Source of the DNA: Rhynchonema sp. JSB1_4
Lineage: Eukaryota; Nematoda; Chromadorea; Monhysterida; Xyalidae
Direction: 5' to 3'
NCBI GenBank assembly: GCA_030248065.1
Contig: JASAMV010007064.1
Location: forward strand, 1-64,000
DNA length: 64,000 nt
Shown here: piece by piece, positions 12,901-24,313 of the stretch
How the letters are laid out: each line of letters starts with the position of its first letter
How positions within the stretch are numbered: the first letter of the stretch is position 1
Translations under genes and position numbers: made by a program
Notes under the pieces: generated by a model
Databases searched by the model: none
What the model was told of the DNA's origin: nothing
Seen by the model: the letters and a program-made list of their open reading frames with translations, nothing else

Positions 12901-15900
12901 GTTTTATCGCTGGTTTCCAAAACGCCATTGAGATTTTTTCGCTTCTGCATTTACAACCTTCAGGTGTTCTGTTTGGTATAGTCCGAACTTCGGATCCGAA
13001 CATCAGCTCATGTCACTTTGTGTTGCTGCTGGCTGGCTTGCTTCTTTCCTCCACGTTCTAATGAAAGAGAAATTGAGTGTCACCGATTTCGCAAAAAAAG
13101 ATAGAACGTGTCGAAAGAGATTGAATTTGATCAAATTTAAAAAAACTAAATTGAATTAAAATGGATAAAACATGTCGATTTCCTAAAAAATCACAATTTA
13201 GGAGCAAGAATCATTTTTTTCGGAAACTCAATTTCTCTTTCATTAGAACGTGGAGGAAGGAAACAAGTCGGCCACAGCAGCATCACAAAGTGACACGAGT
13301 TGATGGATAAACCATACACAAGACTTTTTCAACAGATCAGTTCTTTCTTTCACTGTACCAAATTGCACACCATATCCAACCGATAAGCTCGCTGGGTTCC
13401 CAGGTTTGCTACAGTGTTGTTTAGCTATTGATTAGTTGTGATTTGTCGCAATTGTGTTGTTGTTGTGCGTGCGTCTGTAGACTGATTTGCAACAGCACAC
13501 AGCTCGTGTAGTATATACTGTATCTGCAAATTCTGTTGTTCCTAAATCTCCCAAACCATGCGCGCTGTTCGGGTAATATCGAGGCGAGCTTTGAAATGAG
13601 TTCGGTACAGAAGGTAATTGAGACGAAAGCTGAGAAATCTTTGATATCCTTTTTCAGTACTTCCCTCCGTCTTGCACCGTGTTTTGTGCTTCTGCAGCAT
13701 ATTGATGTTGTGATGTGATTGTGATAATGTTCGTATTTTCTCTTGCAGTGCATTGGGTGGCAGCACCGACAGTGGTCTGGGCATGTACAATTCGGGCAGT
13801 GAGCAGAGCTCAACCAATGGCACGCCAACGCATAAACCGACTTCGGATGGGAAGGGAGAGAAGAAATGATGGTTTTAGAAACAGTATTGATGTTGTGTTG
13901 TGTTGTTTTGTGGATGTGCACTTTTGGTTGGTTGCGTGCTTCCCAATTTCTTGGCAACTTTTTCTTGCAGCAGTGCAGTACACCGTAATGCCTATCCGTG
14001 CAGTGTGTGTAATCAATGGTGATAATTTTTTTGTTACTTCTACTCGTGTATTTTATTGCTTTTTTCTGTCGTTTTTGTGCTGTGATTGTTCAACTGCTGC
14101 AGTTCTGCTTGTGAATATGAATATTACTGGTGTTTCTCCTGTGTTTGACTTCTTTTCTGGTGAGTTTTTTATGCCTCTTTTCTTTATCACATGTTTTGGT
14201 ACCAATTGGACAAAAGCGCCTATTTAGAAAAAAGCTTGCGAATAATTGTTGGCGATATTATTTGCCTTTGTCTACTTGTGCCCCCTCCAATACATCAATG
14301 CTCCTTTCTTCTTAAACTATGACAAAAAACACCTTCGTTGCCTGCCTGAATGCATGTCTTCAAAAAAACGAGGCGCTGCAAGACCCGCCTGATACCGTAA
14401 TCCTCGGTTACCGTACCCCAAGCTCATTCCAGTGCTCACCGTCGCACCATCGCCATGATTGTATTGTCAATTATAGTTATTCTGCCCTGCTTACAGTCTT
14501 ATCAGGTTATTCTGCTTGGTTAGTTGGAATTTGAAATTTGACAACCTGCGGAGTCGCTTGTATTGTAGATATTTATCCGACTATACCTACGTTTGTCTTA
14601 AATAGTTTTTCATACCCCTAACCCGGTCTTGTAAGCTTTATGTTTGCGGCTCGTTGACTCATCATCATCAATGATGCAATTTTAATTTTGACATGATTTT
14701 CTTCATGTGAGCGAAATTATGCTGCTGTCATAATGTGAAATTTTTTATGCCCTGTATCTATTTTATTCTGTTTATGAAACTTGCCTTCGTTTAGTTGTGG
14801 TTCAGTTCTCCCATGTTTTGATAATTCGGTTTTTATCCAAGCATCATTTCACGTGTTTTATTTATTCAGCTCTTTTCTTCTTTTTCGTGCTTTTCATGCG
14901 TAACGTTTATTTTTTTAATCCAAGTATTCATAATATGATGTTACTGTTAATTTCACGGTATGTTTATCTATTTATTATTATTGTGATGGGCTCGCCAAGC
15001 TTGCTGGTTTGAAAATAGTAAATAAATCACACACAGAGTAGCTTTGTGGGATGGAGTGTTGTTTTTTGCACAAAATACACTGCATGAGTGTTCGGGCCCC
15101 TTTAGATTTAGTTGAGTTGCATGTCATGTCACCCTGGGTACCCAAAAAGCTGGAGTTGGTTGGTTATCCTGTCAAACAAACATGGAGAAATTTGAAAGTT
15201 TCAGTAAGGACTGACCGTGTCAAAATGTACTCCTTGTTTCTTATTGGAAAGGGCTCCAGGCCGTTGCAAAAGTGACTGTTTAGCGATGCCCCTTTCCTGG
15301 CATTGTTTCTTGGATGCATTCTTTCTTTTCCCATTCTGATTTGGAGCTGTATCACTGTGGAGATGAGAGTTGAAAGGATTCCTTATGTTATGTGTTTTCA
15401 AGGAACATTTTCAAGCCGGTTCGAAAGAACCTCCAGGAGCATGATTGGTTGTTTGCGCCGTCAGCTGTCCGCAGCAAACGGGGGAGTTCGGCCTAATTTT
15501 TGCAGCATCGTGTGCAAAAAAAACAACAAATATAGCATGGAAATACAAAAAAAACATCGATTACGGTCACCAACAAAATAATTTTTCAACAAAATAATGC
15601 CAACCGCTCAATGACGTTGCAGTTCGGGCATCTATTTGCACGGCATCAGCAGCAACAATCAATTGAGGCGCGCTTCATCGGGATCGGGCAGCGGCTTCGG
15701 TGGTGAGGTGGTGCCCAACGCTCATCAGGTAGGGTTGACTGGCTGATGTTTCACGTGGAAACATTGTCTTTCCATATCAAACGCTGCTGTCATGTACGAT
15801 TTTTTGCGAAAAATTTGTTGAGTGGCTGGCAATCAGACCAGAACAAATTTTTCGCAAAATGTCAACACACGGCCACAAAAAACATTCAGAGAACTGTCAT

Positions 15901-16420
15901 GTACGATGCACCACCGGGTGGTCTCCATTGTTGCAAAGTCAACCTTTAACCTTCAGCCAGTGACAAACAACAATCACAGCCTGACCGGTGCAACATCACT
16001 GGACGTGAATGATATGGGCACCAAACAGGCCAGAGTCTTGTTCGATTACGAGGCTGAGGTGCCACAGGAGATCACGGTGAAAAAGGACGATGTTGGTTTT
16101 CAAATTTTGTAAATTTTTTGTTTTCTTATGACGGTTGTGCATCAGCAACTATAGCAAACTTTATGTGATATCAACACATCAGCTTCGACACCCTGCAACT
16201 GTGTTCCCCAGCCCAACCAGATTTGAACCATCTCTCAACGATCCAAACTGTTTTTTTTTCAAGCAAAATGTGGAATGGCCAAGCCCGATTACCCTTCTTC
16301 GTCGATTCACAGGTCCTGATCGTCTATCGACTTCCTGGTTTGGATCCGGACTTTGTGATGGCGGAAAAGAGCGGCGCGCGTGGACGCGTCCCGCTGTCGT
16401 ATTTGGAGATACTCACATAA
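6940..16420 (+). CDS. Endophilin-B (SH3GLB-type N-BAR and SH3 protein)
   Basis: A membrane-bending protein of the endophilin-B family, which acts on intracellular membranes in fission, autophagosome formation and mitochondrial dynamics. Exons: 6940-7002, 7456-7597, 11206-11334, 11679-11812, 12036-12128, 12245-12283, 12526-12615, 12742-12842, 15623-15728, 15957-16091, 16313-16420, giving 379 residues against about 365 in vertebrate endophilin-B1. The N-terminal amphipathic helix (MDFNFKKMVNDASATF) is followed by the BAR domain with FTEEKLGKAERTELDAHFEN, EFGPGTPYG, LTPIKRFLEGDMKTIA and NKRLDLDACKNRL. A Ser/Gly-rich linker precedes an SH3 domain (residues about 320-379) with VLFDYEAE, DDVLIVYRLPGLDPDF and GRVPLSYLEIL. 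Exon 6 (13 codons) lies where vertebrate genes use alternative exons. The start is the ATG 18 bases after an in-frame stop. Exon 8 to 15623 keeps frame; 13749 offers an alternative end. The second intron (7598-11205) and the 12843-15622 interval hold no other gene that I can see. Family assignment is firm. Confidence 0.93.
13001..13305. repeat. Inverted-repeat element in an endophilin-B intron
   Basis: About 95-base arms pair imperfectly across a 110-base A/T-rich loop. CATCAGCTCATGTCACTTTG at 13001 pairs with CAAAGTGACACGAGTTGATG at 13286-13305, and CCTCCACGTTCTAATGAAAG near 13050 pairs with its exact complement at about 13237-13256. It is non-coding and probably a small non-autonomous foldback transposon. 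Confidence 0.75.
13749..13869 (+). other. Probable alternative last exon of endophilin-B (SH3-less isoform)
   Basis: After a good TTGCAG acceptor, this segment continues the frame from exon 8 (GG plus T gives Gly) with a Ser/Gly/Thr-rich stretch (ALGGSTDSGLGMYNSGSEQS) and stops at TGA 13867-13869. A donor inside it (GTGAGC at 13799) would leave the wrong phase for the next exon at 15623, whereas exon 8 joins 15623 directly in frame. The simplest reading is mutually exclusive 3' ends: one BAR-only protein of 303 residues and one with SH3. Confidence 0.55.
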
Positions 16421-17614
16421 AATGTGGTTTGATTTTGAACAGATTCCTGATCATTGAAATCATGCGTGTTGTTTCGTTGGAAATGCGATGCAACTGGAGT
16501 TTCTGCACTTCGTTAAAACTTTTTTCAAAACATTTTTGTCTCTCTCTCGAATCGACCCAGATTTGACTTGTTCCCCATGCGTGTGAGTGAGGCTTGACGT
16601 TTTTTCACCTGCATCCCCAATCGAAATTATTGTTCACTTCTTTCTCAATATTTATTTCTGTTTTTTTAATTTGTTTCTAGAAGTTGCGCACCATGCGTTG
16701 AGATTCAATTTTTTCTGTTTTTTTTTAATTAACGTTGTTTTTGGCCCCACAAGAAGTGCAGATTTTCGAAAGGTCTGGAAAGTGTGAATGTGTGATTGTC
16801 TGTGCTATAAATTGCGTGTTTCATTTTGTATATGGATGTTGGTTCAACTATATGGATATTATTTATTGATTAATTAAACGTGTTTTACGGCTCTAATTTG
16901 TTTATTTTCAGTTTGAATAGCTCAGCTTGCAATCAATTTCTCCATAAATTACCTGATTTTTGTGCAGCACCGGCAGATGGTAATCAGCTTATTCAGCTCC
17001 ATTGGAATTGTATGCTCCAGGAAGCGCTCTACCCTTGAAATACAAGTAAACACCACCCTCCACCAAGTTTAACATAGAAAATTTTTTAACCCTGTGAACA
17101 TTCTGGCTAAACAGAGGCACTGCATAGGTGTTTGGAACTTGAAGAAAGTATCTTTTGCAATACGTTTGCATTTGGCATGGTGGTTTGGAATAAAAAAGTG
17201 ATTTTAGCAAGGCGATGGAGACTTTGGTGTACACTTTCGTACAACCTTTATATGGCACTAATGCAAAGTCATGACCACAGTCAAGAAGCTTCCTTTGGGT
17301 CGCTGTTCTTTCGAAAACTTCAATCACCCAACAAGCAAGCCTGACAGTTTCCTATCAAAAGTTTATGTATGAAGCAAACTGGTTTTCGAAACGTTATGTG
17401 CTCATGCAGCAGAACCAAACTGTCATTACATGGGGAATAGGTCTACGCCCAACCTTACGTTCTTCCACAGAGTGTACTGTCGAAAATTTTGCCATGCTTT
17501 CTATTTTACAGTAGTAGCGCGTGACTCTGCAGAAAACCTAAAATAACACACGAGTTAACACAAGTGTGCTGGCGCTTTTTACACAATTCTGTAATTTACT
17601 TTCCTGCCATAAAA
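16421..17614. other. Intergenic region, endophilin-B 3' flank
   Basis: A/T-rich sequence with no convincing exon on either strand. An AATAAA near 17189 could serve endophilin-B polyadenylation, but it is far from the stop. The next gene begins at 17615, so this interval probably also holds that gene's promoter; no specific element was recognised. Confidence 0.4.
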
Positions 17615-20496
17615 ATGAGTGAGCAAGACCCATCAGAGGCAGTCGACGGGATGTTGCCGGCGCCCGCCACACAGGATAGTCCTCTGTTGAAACAAATGGC
17701 ACCCCCGTCGCCAGCAGCAAGCACGGCCAGCTATGGATCGTTTAGGTGAGTGAGATACACATTACCATGCGTGCGAGGACACCGAACTGATGACTGCCTG
17801 GTGCACCGCTTCTGTCTGTAAACACGGCTGCTATTGTGTTTTCTGTCAGTGTCGTTCGGATCAGGGCTCTGCACGCTATTATTGTCAACAGGATTGACAA
17901 CCAACAACTGCACTGACGATGCCCTGGTGCACCGGAGTTGTCGGTACGACAACGGCCACACAGGCACACTTCACATTGTAATGTTTAATGCGCTACTATT
18001 GTCACGTCAGTGAAGTGTTCTCAGTGAGATACCGCCGGGTGCCACACCACTTCGCGGTCGTTCGATCGAACCGAACGGTGCTTCGCTGGGACACAAGATC
18101 GTGAATCCTGTTGAATTGCGACGAACAAAACTCATATTGATCGCGTGTTTTGTGATCGCGCTGGTGTTTGCCGTGCTGGAAGCGGTCGGTGAGTAAATTT
18201 AAATATTCAGTGCCGTGTACCTATCGGTATTGGTTATTCAGGATTATGGAATTGCTCACAAACTTCACATAAATATTTCATAGTCACCCCTCGATACGTA
18301 CAGTACAGGTGGCATCTGGGCTGCTTCGTTCTCGACCAATGTACAAACGGCCATACTCTTCGTGTTTGTCGCCCGTCTTCTGTTGATGGTGTTCGTGTTG
18401 AACACGACTGAGGCGAGTGCTGCCAAACTTGAATCCTTCAGGAGACAGAAACCGGGTTCGGCGCGCTTGTTTTCTTTATTTTTTTGTCAATTGTGTAACT
18501 TCGGTAAAATACGTAAGGGTACGACGTCAAAAGAAAAGCTCTTTTATGAAACATCAGCAAGCCCAGACAGAAAGTCACCCCGTTGCAGCCCTGTACATCT
18601 CAGCGTTATTTGTGCTGATATCGGCCGGTTGGCTAGGTGGTACGGTCCATTCAATAATTGAAGTGTTGATTGATCAAAAAGATTGGCACGTGATCAATTC
18701 GAATATCGTCTTTGTGGTCGCGGCATCGCTGGCGTTGCTGTTCAGCATTGGGTTCGTGTGCAATTTATTTTATTCTAAACTTGCATATATTTATCGATAT
18801 ATTATTATTATTATTATTATTATATTATGTCACCAAACAATCAATATTTGATTGCGCGCAGATGCGGCATCGCAATTGAGGGCGGTCACCTTGCGGTCGG
18901 CGGCACTACCGTTTATCCGGACAAACCACCGAATTTGAGAAAATCGAAGAAGCGCGGCTCGATCGGCATTGGGTGCGCTCCTATTTCAAAGGATCGCAGT
19001 TTTCAGTACAGGGTGTGTCAAAACTGTCCCCATTTCCAGCTACGAACTGATCACGTTCGCGCGTGAGCGCGCTCTCCTATTACGACGCACCCTGTTGCAC
19101 GTGAACGTAGATGCACAGACATGGGCGCTGGTATGGTTGGTGGTCCAGTGTCTCTTTCAACTGGCACTGTCAGTGCTCAGCATTGTGGTACGTGTGCTTT
19201 ATGTCCATCTGGCTGATGCTTCACGCGGCTGGACAAAACAATATTATTATGCACATAATTTCAGGGCGTCTTCACGGCCTACACCGTCATGCGTATCGAT
19301 TGCTACATGGGACTGCTGTTTGTGCCGTTGGCACTGATTCTCATCTGCTTGTTGGCGGCGGACACGTTCAATTTGTTGATTGAGGGTTAGTTTTATGGCA
19401 GAAGGTGTGTGTGTGCTTGTGCTTGTGCGGCATGCACAACAAAAGATGTTTTGGTACAAGGGCTTGTATGTATAGCACGCTTCGCATGTCGTTGGATCAG
19501 TGTGCGTGCCATCAATCTGACTGCCATCACATGAACCGCGACGTTGTTCGCTTTTGACATTTGTGGTCGTTTTTCCCATTCACATGCTTCCCAAATAAAA
19601 GTGGATGTGGAAATGGCACCAACTGCAACCAATAGCTTAGCTTCACGATTATTGGTGTTCCCATTCTACCGCGACGCTTCTGCTCAAAGCCGGCGAGCAG
19701 GGAGTGACCACTTCTAAAATTTGCCCCCACCCACACGTTTCAGGTGTGCTCCAAGGTCTCGACCTAACCGAAGTCGCCAATCGCCTGCTCGCAATCGACG
19801 GTGTCATCGGCGTGCGACATCTACGAATCTGGTCGTTGGCAATGGACAGTGTGTCGTTGAGCGTCACGCTCGCTGTCGGTCGGTTGTCGCATTTTTGAAT
19901 GCGACATTTTTTATTGCTTAGATGTCGAAGGGTTTGAAAATAGCGCTCATTTAGCTTTTCAAAACAACTTTTTTCGACACATTCTAACAAACCGACACGC
20001 TGCTATTTTCAGACCCTTCGCACAACGTTGATGACACGATGAAGCAGGCGGCGAGGGAATTAACGGACAAATTTGATGTGTCCGAGTTCGATCCTGAAAC
20101 GGACACACTCTTCAGGCGCCACTCATCCAGAAAGTATGTACGTGCACTTTCAAGATCAGAATATTTTAACGTGGGTGTCGCGTAGGTAAATCAAGCGTTC
20201 AATACGGCTCATGTTTGGTGCCGTCGCGGAATTAGGTGCACCTTATACTACTGTAACGGAGAGCAAGGCTTGTTGCAGAGCGTGCGATGTTTCTGTCAAA
20301 CTTTCAAAAAAACAACAGCAATATTCTTTGTCCAGAAAATTTCGACCAGAAGCGCAGCGTGTGGCTGAAGGCGACTGAAATCGTCAAATATCGATATCGA
20401 ATCTCACGTCAAGTAATCAATGTTACCGTGGAGGGCGATGGAGGAGAGCACAAAGAGAAATATCCCATGCATTACCAGGCAATCGCTATTAGATAA
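17615..20496 (+). CDS. Cation diffusion facilitator (ZnT-like) transporter with altered metal site
   Basis: A six-helix cation diffusion facilitator, a family that moves zinc or related metals out of the cytosol. Exons I can place: 17615-17745, 18025-18188, 18309-18455, about 18563-18752, about 18925-19013, about 19035-19191, 19265-19385, 19744-19878, 20013-20133, then an uncertain last exon to 20496. A Pro/Ser-rich N-terminus leads to TM1 (LILIACFVIALVFAVLEAV). The C-terminal cytosolic domain is typical (GLDLTEVANRLLAIDGVIGV, then HLRIWSLAMDSVSLSV). TM5 keeps HxxxD (LLHVNVDAQTW), but the matching HxxxD expected in TM2 is absent (STNVQTAILF). The acceptors of exons 4 and 5 are unclear: frame continuity needs an AAG acceptor in exon 4, and the tail after 20133 can be read in two ways. 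A start 51 bases upstream in the same frame is possible. The family is sure; the exact model is not. Confidence 0.75.
18799..18828. repeat. ATT microsatellite
   Basis: About nine ATT units in an intron of the CDF transporter, preceded by TATATTTATCGATATA. Confidence 0.8.
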
Positions 20497-21076
20497 CCAA
20501 ATGTATGATGTATTGTTGTAACCACTAAGAAACAGATGGTGAATTAACCGTGCTGACGCTCAATACCTTTTCGTTCCAATGGGTAAACACCATCTGTCAT
20601 GATATTTTTTATTCCACAGGGACACTTTTCTTTGCTCTCATGCTTGAGTGTTCTTTTCCATTGCTCGAATAAAAACGCATGTGCAACACTCGTATGCGAC
20701 TGTTTTTTAATGAAAAGCTGCAGGGAATTTCAGTTTTTTCGACTATCAGATCAATGTAAAGATTTTTGTTTATGTAGCTCTACAAGTTTCGTCTGAGTGG
20801 CCAGATCTTCCCTCGCTGCCTGAAAAACCAAAAAACTAAAGTTATAGCTGTGGGGTGCCACATTATATAATCATCGAATTGGGACGTATAAATGTGTCAG
20901 TCAGTTGTAAGGGGCGGTCGCACTTCTTGCCGAATAACTGATAACAATTTTCAGCTTCGCCTTATCAAATTTTGTTCTCAAAACAGCTGGTCAAAAAATG
21001 TCTAGACATCCGCAGCGTCATTAAAACTACAATCGCAAAGAAGTTTTTAATTTTTGAAGCAAACTTCAACGGCGCG

Positions 21077-24061
21077 ATGAAGGAAATCCTTGAATATCTC
21101 GGTAATTTCGGTCGCTACCAAGCGTTTCTGCTCGTGTGTCTGTCTGTGCCCGGCATGTTTTCGGGTGCTCAAGTGCTGGTGTTCACATGGACCGGATTCC
21201 TGCCGAAAACACGGTTTGTGCAATTTTGGCATTAAATTTGCTTCATTCTGAAAAAGTAAAAAATACGCATGGAAACATGATATGCAATGACAGATGCTGT
21301 GTCCCGGAGATTGACGGTCAACGATGTGGTGAGGCCGATTTTGATGCCGTGGAGAGACTGAATCTAACCGGTAAGTAATATTGAGCACGGCAGTATTTTT
21401 GTTAAAAAAACGCCTTCACGCAAACCTTCAAAGGAATGTTCACGCCGGACAACCAATGTTTCCGTTGCAACTACACGGGTTCACCAGATCAAACGTGCAG
21501 TCACAAGGCGGCCAGCGACTGCCAGGGCCACGGCACCGTTTATGACGTCAACAACAGCGCCATACACAACTCGTTGGCTGTGAATGTGGGTTGATGTTTG
21601 GGCAGATTTTGTCAATCAGAAATTGTGAGAAAAAAAAACGAATTCTAAATAAGCGATTTTACAGTTGGACCTCGGCTGTGACAACGTTTGGCGTCACGAA
21701 TTTGTCTGGTCGGCATTCACCATCGGCATGATGATCGGCAGTGCGCTCATCGGATCGTTGTCAGATCGGTGAGACAATTATGTTGCCTGATTCATAAAGG
21801 TGACCCTGATTTAACAGATCAATGTCCATCTCCAGCTTCGGCCGTCGTCCCACGGCGCTGGCAGCGTTGTGTGGCTGCACATTGACATCGTTCAGCGCAG
21901 TGTTTGCCAACAACTACTACGCCTACGTCATACTGCAGGCGTGCATTGGCTTGTGCGAATCCAGTCTGTTCTTCAGCACTTATGTCATCGGTTAGTATCT
22001 GTGTGGATTGATTCACAGGTTCTGTACCTTGTAATGGAGCAATTTGAGCTATGGTCCATCCATCAGCTCATGGCACTTTTGTTTGGGAGGTTCAGGTTCC
22101 GTTGTAAAAAGTTGTTCCTCCGCAAGGCAATGTCAGAGAAAACGGCACACAAAAATAAAATAAAAACCGGGTTCTCTTTCTTTTTCGTAAGCCAGCCGGA
22201 ACCGGAACAGCACTGGATCCTGTCAACCTTTTCAGCTGACAAAAAGTGTCATGAGCTGATGGCTGGACTATACCTACATACCTCAGAAGTCTACGTGGTG
22301 CAGGTGCAGGGTGGTTATGGTCACAGCAACCAGTAGCGACCAACGACATAATCAGCATAAGCATTGAATGGAAACTTTGGAAACTTGCATAATAGTATCC
22401 GACAGCAGGGTCATACAGTCAGCATAGCATACGACAACAACACGCTATGATGTTTCACAAAAAGATTATAAAAGGAATCGCTAAATTACACTTCATCTAA
22501 TGTTTCAGTGATGGAACTAGTGGACGGCGTACCTCGCAACTGGGCGGGCATTTGGCTGCAAGTCACCTTCTCGTTCGGCACCCTTTGGGACGCGCTGTGG
22601 GCGTGGGCGTTTCGCAACTGGCGATACTCGCAGCTGATGGCTGCCGTGCCGATTCTGTTGTGCATACCGTACTTTTGGTCGGTTGTCTACCGGGGGCTAG
22701 TGTATATTATTCGCAATTCAAATTGATTCTCGAAACTTAAAATTCAAAAATTTTCAGGATCGTACCGGAATCTATCCGTTGGCTGACGGTCAACCGACGT
22801 CACGACAAAGCGCGTTACTACATCAAACGGGCGGCCGATGCAAATCGAGTGGTCATACCGGATGCCGTCATTGAACGAGAGCTGGTGAGTGAACCCACCT
22901 TGCTAATTCAGGCGCCTTTGCTGATGTTTCAATGTTATTCTAGAACAACGTTGAACACACAACCGACAAGCATTACACCGTGCTGGCATTGTTCACGCAT
23001 TGGCGACTCGCCAAGAACACTTGCATTGTCTGGTTTACTTGGTTGGAATTGGACACAAATTTACAAGCCTGAAGGGACAAAGCATCATTCTCCCCTGATC
23101 TTGCAAGGTTGGCCGCAGCAATGTCCTACTACGGTCTGGCGCAGAACACGACCGATCTCGGAGGCAATGTGTTTGTCACCAATGTGTTGTCATCGATTGG
23201 TGACGTCATCGGGGTGCTCGCGTGCATACCCATGATGAATTATATTGGTGCGTGAAACATCAGCCAGTCTGTCTAACTACAGGTGGAAAATTCGTTTAAA
23301 ACTTGGTTTGCAGGTCGTCGACCGTCTTTGGTGCTCTTGTTCGTCTCAGGAGGCATTTTCTGCATTTTATCTGGCGTCTTGACCGACGGTACACACTGAG
23401 CCTTGTGTTCAACACCACTCAAAAAGGAAAATTACTGTCTGTACCCATCCACCTTGCAATTTCAGGCACTGCAGTGCTGGTGCTGGCACTATTCGGACGC
23501 CTGTTTGTGTCAGCCGCATTCGGAATGATCACGTATTATTCAGGTAGACATTATGTTGATGTTCGATTTTGCTGAGTTCACTCAATTCAAAGAATTTCGC
23601 TAATGTTTCACCGTCTACATTTTGCAGCCGAAATCTTCCCAACGGTGGTCAGACAGTCGGGCACCGGGTACGCCAGCTCAACGGGCAGAATAGGATCTCT
23701 GCTGGCGCCACAGATCCATCTCTTGGTACGATTCGATTAAATGTTCAAAAATTTTTAATTATTTTAATTGATAGTTTTAAAAAACAAACGCATACTTGCA
23801 GGCCAACTACGTTAATCCGGCGTTTCCAATCATAATCTACGGCAGCGTCGCACTGGTGGCTGGAGTGTTGGATGTTTTCTTGCCTGAGACCAGGGGTGTC
23901 CCGCTGCCGGAAACACTCGAGGATGGAATCAATTTGGGATTGTTAGTGTCACAGGTTTTCACACTTTTTGGGAAAAAAGTAATTTCAATTCTTGGTTTTC
24001 TTGCTTCAGGAAAAGATCGCCGACCACGGAAAGCGATGAAAAAACGGATGATGTACATTAA
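21077..24061 (+). CDS. SLC22-family organic ion transporter (MFS, 12 helices)
   Basis: A plasma-membrane major-facilitator carrier of the organic cation/anion transporter family. Fourteen exons read cleanly: 21077-21213, 21294-21370, 21434-21585, 21665-21768, 21836-21990, 22509-22677, 22758-22884, 22944-23041, 23108-23247, 23314-23388, 23466-23543, 23628-23725, 23802-23941, 24010-24061; total 533 residues, normal for the family (about 550). FGRYQAFLLVCLSVPGMFSG forms TM1. A long extracellular loop with about nine Cys follows. The MFS signature is GSLSDRFGRRPTALAALCGC, then VPESIRWLTVN, the second-half motif IGRRPSLVLF, and YSAEIFPTVVRQSGTGYASS. The tail LPETRGVPLPETLEDG is a classic SLC22 ending. 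Exons 3 and 9 need AAG acceptors. The ATG used is the first in frame near the conserved start, but a further upstream exon is possible. Two AATAAA signals (24220, 24267) follow. Substrate cannot be told. Confidence 0.92.
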
Positions 24062-24219
24062 TGATTTGCCTGAAAACTTGAATAATAGAAGACATACATA
24101 CGTACTCTTTTTATTGGAAAACTGAGAAATGATGAGCAGAAACGCATGTAATGACAAGAATAATGACACAGCGAGGAGACTGGAGGGAGATCAGATCGGG
24201 AAAGCACAACAACAACATG

Positions 24220-24272
24220 AATAAATAATGCCTGTGGATCGGACAAGATTTCGAGAAGTTGATTTCAATAAA
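24220..24272 (+). promoter_or_regulatory. Polyadenylation signals of the SLC22 gene
   Basis: AATAAA occurs at 24220-24225 and 24267-24272, 160-210 bases past the stop and just before the convergent methyltransferase stop at 24314. The two 3' ends therefore lie within about 250 bases. Confidence 0.55.
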
Positions 24273-24313
24273 AATGTCTCATTCACGCCAATCCATGCAA
24301 GAATTTATCAGCT

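Noticed and set aside
13715..14227. 170-codon open frame on the + strand, rich in hydrophobic residues
   Set aside because: It overlaps the endophilin alternative exon in another frame and shows no motif; its length is explained by T-rich intron sequence.
15799..15862. TTTTTTGCGAAAAATTTGTT facing its near-complement, as a possible regulatory hairpin
   Set aside because: Short and A/T-rich within an endophilin intron; chance pairing cannot be excluded.
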